From Stenotrophomonas koreensis (lineage in GTDB: Bacteria > Pseudomonadota > Gammaproteobacteria > Xanthomonadales > Xanthomonadaceae), in assembly GCF_001431525.1 (NCBI RefSeq), contig NZ_LDJH01000017.1, positions 1 through 64,000 on the forward strand: DNA of 64,000 bases, given 5' to 3'. A program made the position numbers and the translations under genes. Position 1 is the first letter of the stretch; every line of letters begins with the position of its first letter. This document shows positions 16,979 through 26,023 of the stretch, piece after piece. Under the pieces are notes generated by a model. The model saw only the letters and a list, made by a program, of their open reading frames with translations. It made no database searches and had not been told where the DNA came from.

Positions 16979-18104
16979 GGCCCCGCAACCGCCGCCGCTG
17001 CCCGGCCGTGAGGACATCACGGTCGGCAAGCATGCCTGTCAGGCCTGCGGCGGCGACATGCTGTGGGATGCGGCGCGGCAGATGCTGCGCTGTCCGTTCT
17101 GTGGCACCCAGGCCGCCTGGAGCCCGGCTGCCCCGCCGTTGCCGGGCCAGGAAGGCATTGCCGAGCTGGACCTGGAAGCGGCCCTGGCCTCTGCCGGCCA
17201 GCACCGGGGCTGGGGCGAGGCCAGCCGCGAGGTGCGCTGCCAGAGTTGCCAGGCGGTGTCGGTGTTCCAGGCCGACCGCGTGGCGCAGCGCTGCGAGTTC
17301 TGCGGCTCGCCATCGATCATCGACCACCAGGCCAGCGAGGAGGCCATCACCCCGGGCAGCCTGCTGCCGTTCCAGCATGCCGAGGGTCAGGTACGTGACC
17401 TGCTGCGGCGCTGGTATGGCAGCCGTCGCTATGCACCCAGCGCACTCAAGCGGGCGGCGCTGACCGACACCCTGCATGGCATCTACCTGCCGTACTGGAC
17501 CTTTGATGCCCATGTCGATGCCCGCTGGCGCGCCGATGCCGGGCACTACTACTACGTGCCGGTGAGCTACCGCGACGCCAGTGGGACCACCCGCACACGG
17601 ATGGAGCGGCGGGTGCGCTGGGTGCCGGCCAGCGGCGAGCTGCAGCACTTCTTCGATGACCTGCTCCAGCCCGGCTCGACCGGAGTGCATGCGCCCCTGC
17701 TGCGCCAGATCGGGCCGTTCCCGGTCAAGGAACTGCGGGCCTATTCACCGGAATACGTGCGTGGCTGGACAGTGGAGCGCTACCAGGTGGACCTGCCGCG
17801 CGCAGCGCAGGCCGCTGCCATGCAGATGGACCAGCGCACCCGTGAGCTGTGCGCCGGCCAGGTGCCGGGCGATACCTACCGCAACCTGCAGGTGCAGGCG
17901 CGCTACAGCGGGCGCACCTTCAAGCATGTGCTGGTGCCGGTGTGGCTGGTCACCTACCGCTATGGACGCAAGAGCTACCAGGTGGCGGTGAACGGTTATA
18001 CCGGGGTGGTGGCCGGCGAGCGTCCGTACAGCGTCTGGAAGATCCTCGGCGCAGTGCTGGCGGTCCTGGCCGTGCTCGGCCTGCTCTGGCTGCTTCTGCG
18101 CTGA
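16971..18104 (+). CDS. Double zinc-ribbon protein with C-terminal membrane anchor
   Basis: A 377-residue protein starting at GTG inside the end of the SPFH gene (8-base overlap). Two four-cysteine ribbons are visible: CQACGG paired with CPFCGT (about residues 23-45) and CQSCQA paired with CEFCGS (about 85-109). A beta-rich middle with YLPYWTFDAHVDARWRADAG and a single membrane helix at the very C-terminus follow. Homologues are often mis-annotated as primosomal protein N'; no helicase motif is present here. The tight coupling to the SPFH gene implies a joint membrane-associated function. Confidence 0.8.
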   Translation: MSEAPQPPPLPGREDITVGKHACQACGGDMLWDAARQMLRCPFCGTQAAWSPAAPPLPGQEGIAELDLEAALASAGQHRGWGEASREVRCQSCQAVSVFQADRVAQRCEFCGSPSIIDHQASEEAITPGSLLPFQHAEGQVRDLLRRWYGSRRYAPSALKRAALTDTLHGIYLPYWTFDAHVDARWRADAGHYYYVPVSYRDASGTTRTRMERRVRWVPASGELQHFFDDLLQPGSTGVHAPLLRQIGPFPVKELRAYSPEYVRGWTVERYQVDLPRAAQAAAMQMDQRTRELCAGQVPGDTYRNLQVQARYSGRTFKHVLVPVWLVTYRYGRKSYQVAVNGYTGVVAGERPYSVWKILGAVLAVLAVLGLLWLLLR

Positions 18105-18108
18105 AGGC

Positions 18109-19023
18109 TCAGGCCCGGCGACCGGCCGGGAACTGCCGCTGCAGCTGCTCCAGCAGGGCATCCTTGTGCTCCCACAGCTGGTTGACCCAGTGCTGGAACT
18201 CGGCCCGGTACTGGGCGTCCTGTTCGTAATTGCGGCCAAGGAACTGGCGTGGGATCTGGATTTCCTCCAGCCGCACCACCACCTGCTGCATGCGCCCGCA
18301 CAGCAGGTCCCAGAAGCTGGGCCGGCCATCGGGATAGTGGATGGTGACGTTGACCAGGGTCTTGAGCTGTTCGCCCATCGCGTCGATCACGAAAGCGATG
18401 CCACCGGCACGCGGCTTGAGCAGGTGCCGGTACGGTGACTGCTGGGCGGCGTGGCCGGCGGCGGTAAAACGGGTGCCTTCCACAAAGTTGGTGATCGCCA
18501 CCGGGATCGCGCTGAACCGGGCGCAGGCGCGGCGGGTGGTTTCCAGGTCCTTGCCGCGCTTTTCCGGGTGCCGGGCCAGGTAGGCCTTCGAATAGCGTTT
18601 CATGAACGGGAAATCCAGCGCCCACCAGGCCAGGCCCATCACCGGCACGAAGATCAGCTCCTTCTTCAGGAAAAAGCGCATCAGCGGAATGCGCCGGTTG
18701 AGCTGGTACTGCAGCACGAAGATATCGACCCAGCTCTGGTGGTTGGAGGTGATCAGGTAGGAGGCATCCCTGCGCAGGCGCTCGCCACCGCTGACATGCC
18801 AACGCGTGCGCTGGACCAGGTCCATCCAGAACTTGTTGCAGCTGATCCAGCCTTCGGCCACCCACACCAATGCCCGCCCCGGTGCCTGTCGCAGCCGCGC
18901 CGAAGGCAGCAGCAGTTTGACCAGGGTCAGTGGAAACAGCAGCAGCGCCCAGCAGGCGATGTTGATGCCCAGCAGCGCGCTGGCGAGGATTCCGCGGACA
19001 ACGGGGGGCAAAAAATGCAGCAT
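18109..19023 (-). CDS. Lysophospholipid acyltransferase family protein (PlsC-type)
   Basis: A 304-residue membrane acyltransferase. An N-terminal hydrophobic segment (about 7-40) precedes the catalytic NHQSWVD motif (94-100, the HX4D box), and VEGTR at 181-185 gives the second conserved block. This architecture matches the YihG-type acyltransferases that acylate lysophosphatidic acid or related lipids at the inner membrane. Start ATG 19023 is chosen because the signature hydrophobic start MLHFLPPVVRGIL follows it; the frame extends upstream without good sequence. It converges with the zinc-ribbon gene, four bases apart. Confidence 0.88.
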   Translation of the reverse strand: MLHFLPPVVRGILASALLGINIACWALLLFPLTLVKLLLPSARLRQAPGRALVWVAEGWISCNKFWMDLVQRTRWHVSGGERLRRDASYLITSNHQSWVDIFVLQYQLNRRIPLMRFFLKKELIFVPVMGLAWWALDFPFMKRYSKAYLARHPEKRGKDLETTRRACARFSAIPVAITNFVEGTRFTAAGHAAQQSPYRHLLKPRAGGIAFVIDAMGEQLKTLVNVTIHYPDGRPSFWDLLCGRMQQVVVRLEEIQIPRQFLGRNYEQDAQYRAEFQHWVNQLWEHKDALLEQLQRQFPAGRRA

Positions 19024-19215
19024 GGGAAACCTTGTTGGGAGCCGTGGTCCGGCGTGCCCGCGGGTGGTCGGGCCGCTTGCGTTCACGGCATACGGCAAAG
19101 TACGTTGGGCCATGATACAAAACCGGCATTTGCCGGCGTGCCCCGGCCTTGACGACAGCGTTGCCGCAGGCTGGCATGATCACAGCCTCGAGCAGGGAGC
19201 TCCCGGGAGTCGTGG

Positions 19216-19971
19216 ATGTTCAGGCAATGGATGATGGCGCTGCTGGTCAGTGCAGGGACTGCGCCGCTGGCGCTGGCCGGTGCGGTGGTTGCACCGGCCA
19301 ACGGACACTATGCGACCCAGCCGGGATCGGCCGAACTGGTGATCAGTTTTGATGGCGCGCAGCGCCGTTTTGCGTTGGATGGCAGTTCGCGCAATGGCAG
19401 CAGCTGCTCGCTTTCCGGCGTGATCCAGCTCGGTGCCGGCCGGGTCATTGCGCGTACCGTGCAACCCGATGCCCCGGTCTGCCAGCTGCAGCTGCGCCCG
19501 GAGGGCGATGGCTGGCGTACCCAGGTACTGGATGTGGCAGCGTGCCGCCAGCATTGCGGGATGCACAGCGAGATCGCCGCGCTGTTCCTGCCACTGCCCG
19601 ACGCCTGCCGCTGGAACATGCGTGAACAGACCCGCGCGCGCTTCCGCCAGCATTATGAGCGGCGCAACTACGAGCAGGCATTGCAGATACTGGATGGGCT
19701 GGAGGCCGAATGCGGCGGGTTTATCGATTGGCTGGAGGCCGATGCCATTGCCAATGACCGTGCGATTACCCAGTTCCGTCTCGGCCAACCGGCGCAGTGC
19801 CTGCGCACCCTGGGCAAGACCCGGGTGGCGGGATTCTCATCGTTGGAGCAGTTGGAGCAACTGCGCAGCCGGCTGCAGTTGTCGCGGCTGGAACACCAGG
19901 CCTATCTGCCGGTGGCGCAGGCCACGCTGTACAACCGCAACAAATGCCAGCAGGCACTGGCGGCGCGCTGA
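19216..19971 (+). CDS. Secreted Cys-rich protein of unknown function
   Basis: A 251-residue protein with a signal peptide (cleavage near LALA-G, about residue 21). The N-terminal half is beta-rich with Cys in SSCSL, VCQL and ACRQHCG; the C-terminal half is helical (residues about 135-250) with repeat-like YEQALQILDGLEAECG and AQCLRTLGKTR segments that resemble a degenerate TPR pair. Several Cys pairs suggest disulfides in the periplasm. No family recognised. Confidence 0.7.
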   Translation: MFRQWMMALLVSAGTAPLALAGAVVAPANGHYATQPGSAELVISFDGAQRRFALDGSSRNGSSCSLSGVIQLGAGRVIARTVQPDAPVCQLQLRPEGDGWRTQVLDVAACRQHCGMHSEIAALFLPLPDACRWNMREQTRARFRQHYERRNYEQALQILDGLEAECGGFIDWLEADAIANDRAITQFRLGQPAQCLRTLGKTRVAGFSSLEQLEQLRSRLQLSRLEHQAYLPVAQATLYNRNKCQQALAAR

Positions 19972-20092
19972 GCGGACGGTATTGGCAGCTGTTGCAGGGT
20001 GGGTTGCCGCTGCAATGTTGGCCGCCATCGCGCGCTGTCCCGGCCGTTTGCGCGGGTGCTGCCTGGCCTGGACACGGGACGGACGATAATCG

Positions 20093-20746
20093 ATGACCAT
20101 GCCGACGCGTCGCTATGACCTGCTGCTGTTTGATTTTGATGGCACCCTGGCCGATTCGGCTGTGCTGTTTGATCTGTTGCTGCCGGCACTGGCGCAGCAG
20201 CGTGGCGTGCCACAGCCCGCGCAGGGCTGGCACGCGTTGCGCGCGATGGACAGCCGGGCGATGTTGCGGGCACTGAAAATCCGCTGGTGGCAGATTCCCT
20301 CGGTGACCCGGCAGATGCGGCTGGCGATGGCCCAACACCTGCACCGGGTGCAGCTGTATCCGGGCTGGTCGGCGGTGCTTGAGCAGCTGCATGCGCAAGG
20401 GGTGCAGATGGTCGTGGTCAGCTCCAACAGCCCATCCACGGTGGAAAAAGTCCTTGGCCCGGCGCTGGGGTTGTTCGCTGCGGTGCATTGCCGCGCGCCG
20501 TTCCTGGGAAAACGCGCGATATTCAAACGGGTGGTGCGCCAGGCGGGTGTGGCCCAGGGGCGGGTGTTGTCGATTGGCGATGAAGGCCGCGATGCCGACG
20601 CCAGCCATGCCTGCGGGATCGACTTTGTCGGTGTGGCCTGGGGGCTGGCGCATGCCCAGGTGCTGCAGCCGCTCAGTGACTGGCCGTTGCTGCAGCAGCC
20701 GCAGGACCTGGCGGGCTTGTTGGCCAGCGCCGATCAGCGTGCATAA
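20093..20746 (+). CDS. HAD-superfamily hydrolase (phosphoglycolate phosphatase-like)
   Basis: A 217-residue HAD phosphatase. Motif I is D14-F-D16-G-T, with D14 the expected nucleophile; motif II is VVVSSN (about 107-112); motif III is the Lys in GKRAIF; motif IV is GDEGRD (about 164-169). The alpha-helical cap lies between motifs I and II. It belongs to the Gph-like group; the substrate is unknown. The ATG is 121 bases after the secreted-protein gene and probably has its own promoter. Confidence 0.85.
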   Translation: MTMPTRRYDLLLFDFDGTLADSAVLFDLLLPALAQQRGVPQPAQGWHALRAMDSRAMLRALKIRWWQIPSVTRQMRLAMAQHLHRVQLYPGWSAVLEQLHAQGVQMVVVSSNSPSTVEKVLGPALGLFAAVHCRAPFLGKRAIFKRVVRQAGVAQGRVLSIGDEGRDADASHACGIDFVGVAWGLAHAQVLQPLSDWPLLQQPQDLAGLLASADQRA

Positions 20747-20931
20747 GCCGGCCAGACCGGGGCAACCGCGGTTGATCAGCACTGCCCGCTCAGCCGCCGG
20801 CACGGTTGGCCGCTGTGTGGACAGCCGGGTGAATACAGTCAGTATTGACGCCGGCGATCACACATTTACCTGATATTTTCCGGCCACTTGCTGGTAGTCT
20901 GTGGATCGGAAAAAAACAGCGAGAGGGGCTT

Positions 20932-21087
20932 ATGGAAGCCAAAACCACTGGAAAGGTCCAGTGCACCAAGTGCCAGACTGTCTACGAACCGGTGATCAAA
21001 GTCCTGGAACGTGTTTGTCCGGAATGCCTGTCGATGAAGACGGTTCCTGTGGAGCAAGCCGACAGCAGCACCCATGCCACAGCCTGA
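20932..21087 (+). CDS. Small zinc-ribbon protein (51 aa)
   Basis: A 51-residue protein with two CxxC knuckles: C11-T-K-C14 and C29-P-E-C32, forming a likely zinc ribbon; the tail is Ser/Thr/Ala-rich. A strong GAGAGGGG ribosome site precedes the ATG. A perfect bidirectional terminator follows. Function unknown; possible nucleic-acid or protein binding. Confidence 0.72.
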   Translation: MEAKTTGKVQCTKCQTVYEPVIKVLERVCPECLSMKTVPVEQADSSTHATA

Positions 21088-21107
21088 GGCTGGAGCACGA
21101 TGAAAAG

Positions 21108-21133
21108 AAGGCCAGGCATTGCCTGGCCTTTGT
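21108..21133. terminator. Bidirectional intrinsic terminator
   Basis: AAGGCCAGGC (21108-21117) and GCCTGGCCTT (21121-21130) form a perfect 10-base stem with a 3-base loop. T residues follow on the plus strand, and the run AAAAG before it serves the minus strand. It separates the convergent zinc-ribbon and DUF6165-like genes. Confidence 0.85.
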
Positions 21134-21154
21134 TTATCCGGACGGCTGGCGGGA

Positions 21155-21544
21155 TTATTCGCCCTGGTATTGTTTTTCTTCCACCAGCGTCGAGCCGGCC
21201 AGCTGGTTGATGTGGTTTTTCACCGTCACCCGCTGGCCATTGGTCTGGTAGACGCCACGCGCCAGCTGGATGAAGGCATCGTCGAAGGTCTGCGCGGCCT
21301 CGCACTCGCGCAGGGCATCCTGGATTTCCCACATCCGCAGGTTGATCGCCTTGAGCTGCTGCTTGAGCTCATGCAGTTGCGGTGCCCGCTGTACCTGGGA
21401 GGCCAGCAGCGGTTGCAGGCCTTCCAGCTCGGTACGCACATTGGCCAGCTTGCCGGCATCGTCGATGCGCTCGGCCTTGATCTCCAGGATGGTGATCTTG
21501 TCGATGAGTTCGCCAATCGAAACCGGGGTAAGGATGGTATCCAT
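21155..21544 (-). CDS. DUF6165 family protein
   Basis: A 129-residue, mainly helical protein. Its start MDTILTPVSIGELIDKITILEIK matches the conserved head of the DUF6165 family, followed by Leu-rich helices (LHELKQQLKAINLRMWEIQDALR) that may coil. No signal peptide. Function unknown. The shared terminator downstream separates it from the small zinc-ribbon gene. Confidence 0.78.
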   Translation of the reverse strand: MDTILTPVSIGELIDKITILEIKAERIDDAGKLANVRTELEGLQPLLASQVQRAPQLHELKQQLKAINLRMWEIQDALRECEAAQTFDDAFIQLARGVYQTNGQRVTVKNHINQLAGSTLVEEKQYQGE

Positions 21545-21643
21545 GCAAAAAAGCCGTAATGCGGTAGTCAGGCTGGATGATAGCGCGCGCCCGCTGACCC
21601 TGGCCCGGCAGCGGACCGGGCCTGGCGGCTTGAACGCGCCGGA

Positions 21644-22111
21644 TCAGTCGCGCAGGCGCGCGGTCAGGCCCTTGAGGAAGTTGCGCAGCGCCTGGTCGCC
21701 GGCCTCGCGGTAGTTCTTGTGCCCGGGGTCACGGAACAGCGCCGACAGTTCGGGCTTGGACAGCGGCAGGCCGGCATCTTCAAAAATGGCATGCATGTCA
21801 TCGTCCTTCAGGTTGAAGGCCACCCGCAGCTTTTTCAGCACCAGGTTGTTGGAGGACTGCTTCTCGAACGGACGGCGGCTGCCATCCGGGCTGGGGCCGC
21901 GCCGCAGCAGGATCAGGCCGTCCAGGAAACGCACCAGCGCCGCATCCGGGCAGGCCACGAACAGCGGGTGTTCTTCCTCGCGCAGCCAGTCATTGACGAT
22001 GGCCTCGTCCACGGCAAAGGCCGGATCCACCGCCTGGATGATCTCGACCACCTTGCCGTTGGACAGGTCGAACATGTAACGGAGGCTGCGCAGTACGTCG
22101 TTGTTGATCAT
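21644..22111 (-). CDS. DUF1456 (YehS-like) protein
   Basis: A 155-residue protein with two similar halves, as in the YehS family: MINNDVLRSLRYMFDLSNGKVVEII in the first and SNNLVLKKLRVAFNLKDDDMHAIF in the second, each followed by a helix-turn-helix-like LSKPELSALFRD element. Cytoplasmic; function unknown. The ribosome site AGAAGGA precedes the ATG. Confidence 0.85.
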   Translation of the reverse strand: MINNDVLRSLRYMFDLSNGKVVEIIQAVDPAFAVDEAIVNDWLREEEHPLFVACPDAALVRFLDGLILLRRGPSPDGSRRPFEKQSSNNLVLKKLRVAFNLKDDDMHAIFEDAGLPLSKPELSALFRDPGHKNYREAGDQALRNFLKGLTARLRD

Positions 22112-22241
22112 TGCTGGGTCCTTCTGCCGTGGGGCAATCGCCGGGCATTGTACGCGTCGCGGTTGCCGGGCCGGGTAGAATGCGCGGCCGCAGTTGGCGT
22201 GGTTTCAGCGCCGGCGCGCGGGTCTTGGGCGAGGATTACCG

Positions 22242-22556
22242 ATGAGTTTGCGCGCTACCCTGCACCTTCTGCTGCATGCCGCCATTCCGGCGTTGCTGGC
22301 ACTGCTGTTCTGGCGGCCGCAGGCCGTGCGGGCGTGGATGTGGATGATGGCGGCCTTCGTGATCGACCTGGACCACCTGCTGGCCGACCCGATCTATGCC
22401 CCGGACCGCTGTTCGATCGGTTTCCACCCGCTGCATACCGCGCCGGCGATGCTGGCCTATGCCGGGCTGGCCGCCTGGCCGCGCACGCGCTGGTTCGGCT
22501 TCGGCCTGGTGCTGCATGTGCTGCTTGATGGCCTGGACTGCGTGCTGATGCGCTGA
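22242..22556 (+). CDS. DUF6122-type membrane protein
   Basis: A 104-residue inner-membrane protein with three or four hydrophobic helices. The conserved HLLLHAAIPALLALLFWR, DLDHLLADP and FHPLHTAPA segments, with paired His and Asp, fit the DUF6122 family. The Asp-Leu-Asp-His pattern could bind a metal. Start ATG 22242 follows GCGAGGATTACC. Function unknown. Confidence 0.78.
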   Translation: MSLRATLHLLLHAAIPALLALLFWRPQAVRAWMWMMAAFVIDLDHLLADPIYAPDRCSIGFHPLHTAPAMLAYAGLAAWPRTRWFGFGLVLHVLLDGLDCVLMR

Positions 22557-22560
22557 GCGC

Positions 22561-23775
22561 TCAGTCCAGCCGGGCAAAGCCATAGAGTTCGCTCAGGCGG
22601 TGGCTGCGGCCTTCGATGGCTGCGCGCAGCAACTCGGCGCCGGTCATCGAATAGGTGATGCCGTTGCCGCCATAGGCCATCGCGAACAGCACCCGCGGCC
22701 CCCATTGCCGGTGGGCACCAAAGAACGGCAGGCCATCGGCGGTTTCGGCAAAGGTGCCGGCCCAGCTGAATGTGGTCTGCATCGGCAGTGACGGCAACAG
22801 CCGCTGCACTTTCTTCAGCAGCTTTTGCGCCTTGCGCTGCACCCGCGCATCGCGCCGGGCCGGGATGTCCAGCGCATCATCCTCCCCGCCAATCAGCAGC
22901 CGGTTGTCGCCGGTGCTGCGCATGTACAGGTACGGGCGTGCGGTCTCCCAGAGCATGGTGTGGCGCAGGAAACCGAGCTGATCGGGGTCAATCGGGTCGG
23001 TGACCATCGCGTAGCTGCTGCGGTTCCTGGCGACCGGCTGCTGCAGCCACTGCTGTGCCTGGTAGCCGGTGGCCAGCACCACCTGGTTGCAGGTGATGCG
23101 TGCGCCGTTGCTGGTGGTCACCTCCATCCCCTGCCCATGCGGGCGCAACTGGCTGGCGCAGGTGCGGTCATAAATGCCGACGCCGGCGCTGGCCAGGCGC
23201 GAAAACAGCCGGTAGGTCAGCCGGTAGGGGTCCACGCGCGCGGCCTTGGCGCTGAGGATCGCCCCCGGCGCTGCAAACCCGTAGCGCTGCAGGATCTCGT
23301 CGGGCTCCAGCCATTGCTGCTGGATCCGGTAGCGCTGGCGCAGCGCATATTCCTCGCGCAAGTGGCGGCCGTCGCGCCGGCTGCTGGCGTAGTACAGGCT
23401 GGCCAGGGGCTGGAAATCGACCTCGCCCAGTGGTTGGCACAGCACGTTGATCTGGTCGATGGCCCGGGCACAGGCCAGGTAGGCGGCGGCCGCATTGTCC
23501 TGGCCGTACTGCCTGGCCAGCTCGACCATCGGGGTATCGATCTCGAACTGCAGCATCGCGGTGCTGGCCGCCGTGGAGCCCCAGCCGATATCGCGCTGCT
23601 CGATAACCACCACCTCATGGCCGCCATTGCGGGCCAGCTCGTCGGCAATCAGCGCCCCGGTAATGCCGCCACCGATGACCAGCACCTCGCAACGCAGGTC
23701 CTGCTGCAGTTGGGGAAACGCCTGGATCAGGCCATTCTTTATGGCCCAGAACGGATAGCCACTTTTCAGGTCCAT
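22561..23775 (-). CDS. FAD-dependent oxidoreductase (DAO family)
   Basis: A 404-residue flavoprotein. The FAD-binding G35-G-G-I-T-G40 sits in VLVIGGGITGALIADELA, followed by the acidic VVIEQ and a GWGSTAAST loop; a C-terminal MAYGGNGITYSMTGAELL segment closes the FAD site. This is the DAO/glycine-oxidase-like group that oxidises amino or imino groups; the substrate cannot be set. Start ATG 23775 (MDLKSGYPFW) is chosen because the FAD fold then begins at residue about 30; the open frame upstream is low-complexity. It is divergent from the radical SAM pair and ends four bases past the DUF6122 stop. Confidence 0.85.
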   Translation of the reverse strand: MDLKSGYPFWAIKNGLIQAFPQLQQDLRCEVLVIGGGITGALIADELARNGGHEVVVIEQRDIGWGSTAASTAMLQFEIDTPMVELARQYGQDNAAAAYLACARAIDQINVLCQPLGEVDFQPLASLYYASSRRDGRHLREEYALRQRYRIQQQWLEPDEILQRYGFAAPGAILSAKAARVDPYRLTYRLFSRLASAGVGIYDRTCASQLRPHGQGMEVTTSNGARITCNQVVLATGYQAQQWLQQPVARNRSSYAMVTDPIDPDQLGFLRHTMLWETARPYLYMRSTGDNRLLIGGEDDALDIPARRDARVQRKAQKLLKKVQRLLPSLPMQTTFSWAGTFAETADGLPFFGAHRQWGPRVLFAMAYGGNGITYSMTGAELLRAAIEGRSHRLSELYGFARLD

Positions 23776-23941
23776 GGGCAGGGCAGGTTGTTGAGCGGGC
23801 TGGCAGTGTGCGTGGCTGGCTGTGTTGCCGTTGTCATCGCCGTCGGCACCGGCACCGGCGCGGGCATACCGCCCCGGCCCAGGCTGCATCCAGCCGAGCG
23901 TTCTCAACGTATGAGACAGGTCGGTGCCACGGTGCAGGGCT

Positions 23942-25198
23942 ATGGAATTGATGCAGAAACTGGCCGTGCTGGCCGATGCGGCCAAATACGATGCCTCGTG
24001 TTCCTCCAGTGGCGGTGCCCGGCGTGATTCGCGTGCCGGCAAGGGCGTGGGCAGCACCGAGGGCATGGGCATCTGCCATTCCTACACGCCCGATGGCCGC
24101 TGCATCTCGCTGCTGAAGATCCTGCTGACCAACTTCTGCGTGTTCGACTGCGCCTACTGCGTCAACCGGGTCAGCTCCAATGTGCGCCGGGCCCGTTTCA
24201 GCACCGCCGAAGTGGTGCAGCTGACCCTGGATTTCTACAAGCGCAATTACATCGAGGGCCTGTTCCTGTCCAGCGGCATCATCCGCAATGGCGACTACAC
24301 GATGGAGCAGCTGGTGGAGGTGGCGCGGTCCTTGCGCGAGGACCACCACTTCGCCGGTTACATCCACCTCAAGACCATCCCCGAGGCCAGCCCGGAGCTG
24401 ATCGAGAAGGCCGGCCGCTATGCCGACCGCCTGAGCATCAATGTCGAGCTGCCGACCGAGGAAGGGCTCAAGGCACTGGCGCCGGACAAGCAGGTGGCTG
24501 ACATCCGCGGCGCGATGGATACCGTGCATGCCGGGATCGTCCGCAACCGTGCCGAGCGCCGTGAGCAGGCCGGCCAGCCGTTGCGCCGGGCCCGGCCGCC
24601 GCGTTTTGCCCCGGCCGGGCAGAGCACGCAGATGATTGTCGGCGCCGACAGTGCCAACGATGGCGCCATCCTGCGCACCTCCAGCGCGTTGTATGGCAGT
24701 TACCAGATGCGCCGGGTGTACTACTCGGCGTTTTCCCCCATTCCCGATGCCTCGGCCCGGCTGCCGGCACGCTCGCCACCGCTGCAGCGCGAGAACCGGC
24801 TCTACCAGGCCGACTGGCTGCTGCGCTTCTACGAATTCGATGTCGAGGAAATCGTTGCCACCAGCGATGGCAACGGCATGCTCGAGCTGGACATCGACCC
24901 CAAGCTGGCCTGGGCGCTGCGCAACCCGGCGTATTTCCCGGTGGACCTGAACACTGCTGAGCGCACGATGCTGCTGCGGGTGCCGGGGCTGGGTGTGCGC
25001 AATGTGGAGAAGATCATTGCCGCACGCCGGCATGGCCGCATGCGCCTGGATGAGCTCAGCCGCCTGCGCGCGCCGTTGGCCAAGATGCTGCCCTTCATCA
25101 GCGTGGTTGACCACCACCCGCGCCAGCGCCTGGATGACCCGGCGCGGCTGCGTGCGGAGCTGGCCCCGGCCCCGCGCCAGGGGGACCTGTTCGGATGA
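23942..25198 (+). CDS. Putative DNA modification/repair radical SAM protein
   Basis: A 418-residue radical SAM enzyme. The cluster motif is C66-x3-C70-x2-C73 within the FCVFDCAYCVNR stretch. A characteristic head with YDASCSSSG and GICHSYTPDGRC precedes it, and a helix-hairpin-helix (LRVPGLGVRNVEKIIAARR) lies near residues 340-360, consistent with DNA binding. This architecture matches the family known for linkage to uracil-DNA glycosylases. Start ATG 23942 (MELMQKL). Its stop overlaps the next gene by four bases (ATGA), so the two are made together. The reaction is unknown. Confidence 0.88.
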   Translation: MELMQKLAVLADAAKYDASCSSSGGARRDSRAGKGVGSTEGMGICHSYTPDGRCISLLKILLTNFCVFDCAYCVNRVSSNVRRARFSTAEVVQLTLDFYKRNYIEGLFLSSGIIRNGDYTMEQLVEVARSLREDHHFAGYIHLKTIPEASPELIEKAGRYADRLSINVELPTEEGLKALAPDKQVADIRGAMDTVHAGIVRNRAERREQAGQPLRRARPPRFAPAGQSTQMIVGADSANDGAILRTSSALYGSYQMRRVYYSAFSPIPDASARLPARSPPLQRENRLYQADWLLRFYEFDVEEIVATSDGNGMLELDIDPKLAWALRNPAYFPVDLNTAERTMLLRVPGLGVRNVEKIIAARRHGRMRLDELSRLRAPLAKMLPFISVVDHHPRQRLDDPARLRAELAPAPRQGDLFG

Positions 25199-26019
25199 GC
25201 TGGCAGGCGCAGGTCGACCCGAGCTGGAGCCTGGAGAGCTGGCGTGCGTTGGCCCGCCAGGCCTGGGAGGCACAACTGGCCCCGGAACAGGTGAACTGGG
25301 AACAGCCGCAGCAGGGCAGCCTGCTGCCGGCCACCGCGGTCAGCCAGGCCACGCCGCTGCGCAGCGGCTTGAGCGTGCCGGCCACGTTCATGGACCTGGC
25401 CGGGCGGGGGCTCTGCCACCGCGATCCGGGCCGGCATGCCCTGCTGTACCGGCTGCTCTGGCGGATCGGCCAGGGGGAGCGTGGCCTGCTGCAGCGGGCA
25501 CTGGATGCCGATGTGCACCGGCTGCGCGGGCTGGAGAAATCGGTCGGCCGAGACCTGCACAAGATGAAGGCCTTCGTGCGTTTCCGCCCGGTGCCTGGCC
25601 AGGACAACACCTATGCCGCCTGGTTCGAGCCGGAGCACTTCATCGTCGACCGGGTGGCGCCGTTTTTCCTGCGCCGTTTTGCCGGCATGCGCTGGTCGAT
25701 CCATACCCCTTACCGCAGCGTGGTCTGGGATGGCCAGGCACTGTGGTGGGGCGATGGCGGTGACCGTGAGGCGGTGCCGGAAGAGGATGCCGGGGAAAAA
25801 CTCTGGCAGGCCTATTACGCCAACACCTTCAACCCGGCACGTCTGAACACCCGGATGATGCGCCAGGAAATGCCGCAGAAGTACTGGCACCTGCTGCCGG
25901 AGCTGGTACGCACGGCCGGCAGCCGGGTGCAGGCCATGGCCGAGCGTCAGGCGCAGGCGCCGCGCCGGAAGATTCCGGCGCGGCAGCGGGCAGTGCGTAC
26001 GGTGCCGGAGCGGGAGTGA
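25195..26019 (+). CDS. Radical SAM-linked DNA metabolism protein, UDG domain absent
   Basis: A 274-residue partner of the radical SAM enzyme. The YRLLWRIGQGERGLLQRALDADV, GRDLHKMKAFVRFRPV and the YYANTFNPARLNTRMMRQEMPQKYW segments match the conserved partner domain. In many bacteria this domain is fused to a C-terminal uracil-DNA glycosylase (UdgX-like) domain giving a protein near 480 residues. Here it ends right after the partner domain with a basic tail rich in Arg/Gln/Ala. No UDG-like sequence follows on either strand up to the lipocalin gene. Translationally coupled to the upstream gene. Confidence 0.8.
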   Translation: MSWQAQVDPSWSLESWRALARQAWEAQLAPEQVNWEQPQQGSLLPATAVSQATPLRSGLSVPATFMDLAGRGLCHRDPGRHALLYRLLWRIGQGERGLLQRALDADVHRLRGLEKSVGRDLHKMKAFVRFRPVPGQDNTYAAWFEPEHFIVDRVAPFFLRRFAGMRWSIHTPYRSVVWDGQALWWGDGGDREAVPEEDAGEKLWQAYYANTFNPARLNTRMMRQEMPQKYWHLLPELVRTAGSRVQAMAERQAQAPRRKIPARQRAVRTVPERE

Positions 26020-26023
26020 TCCC

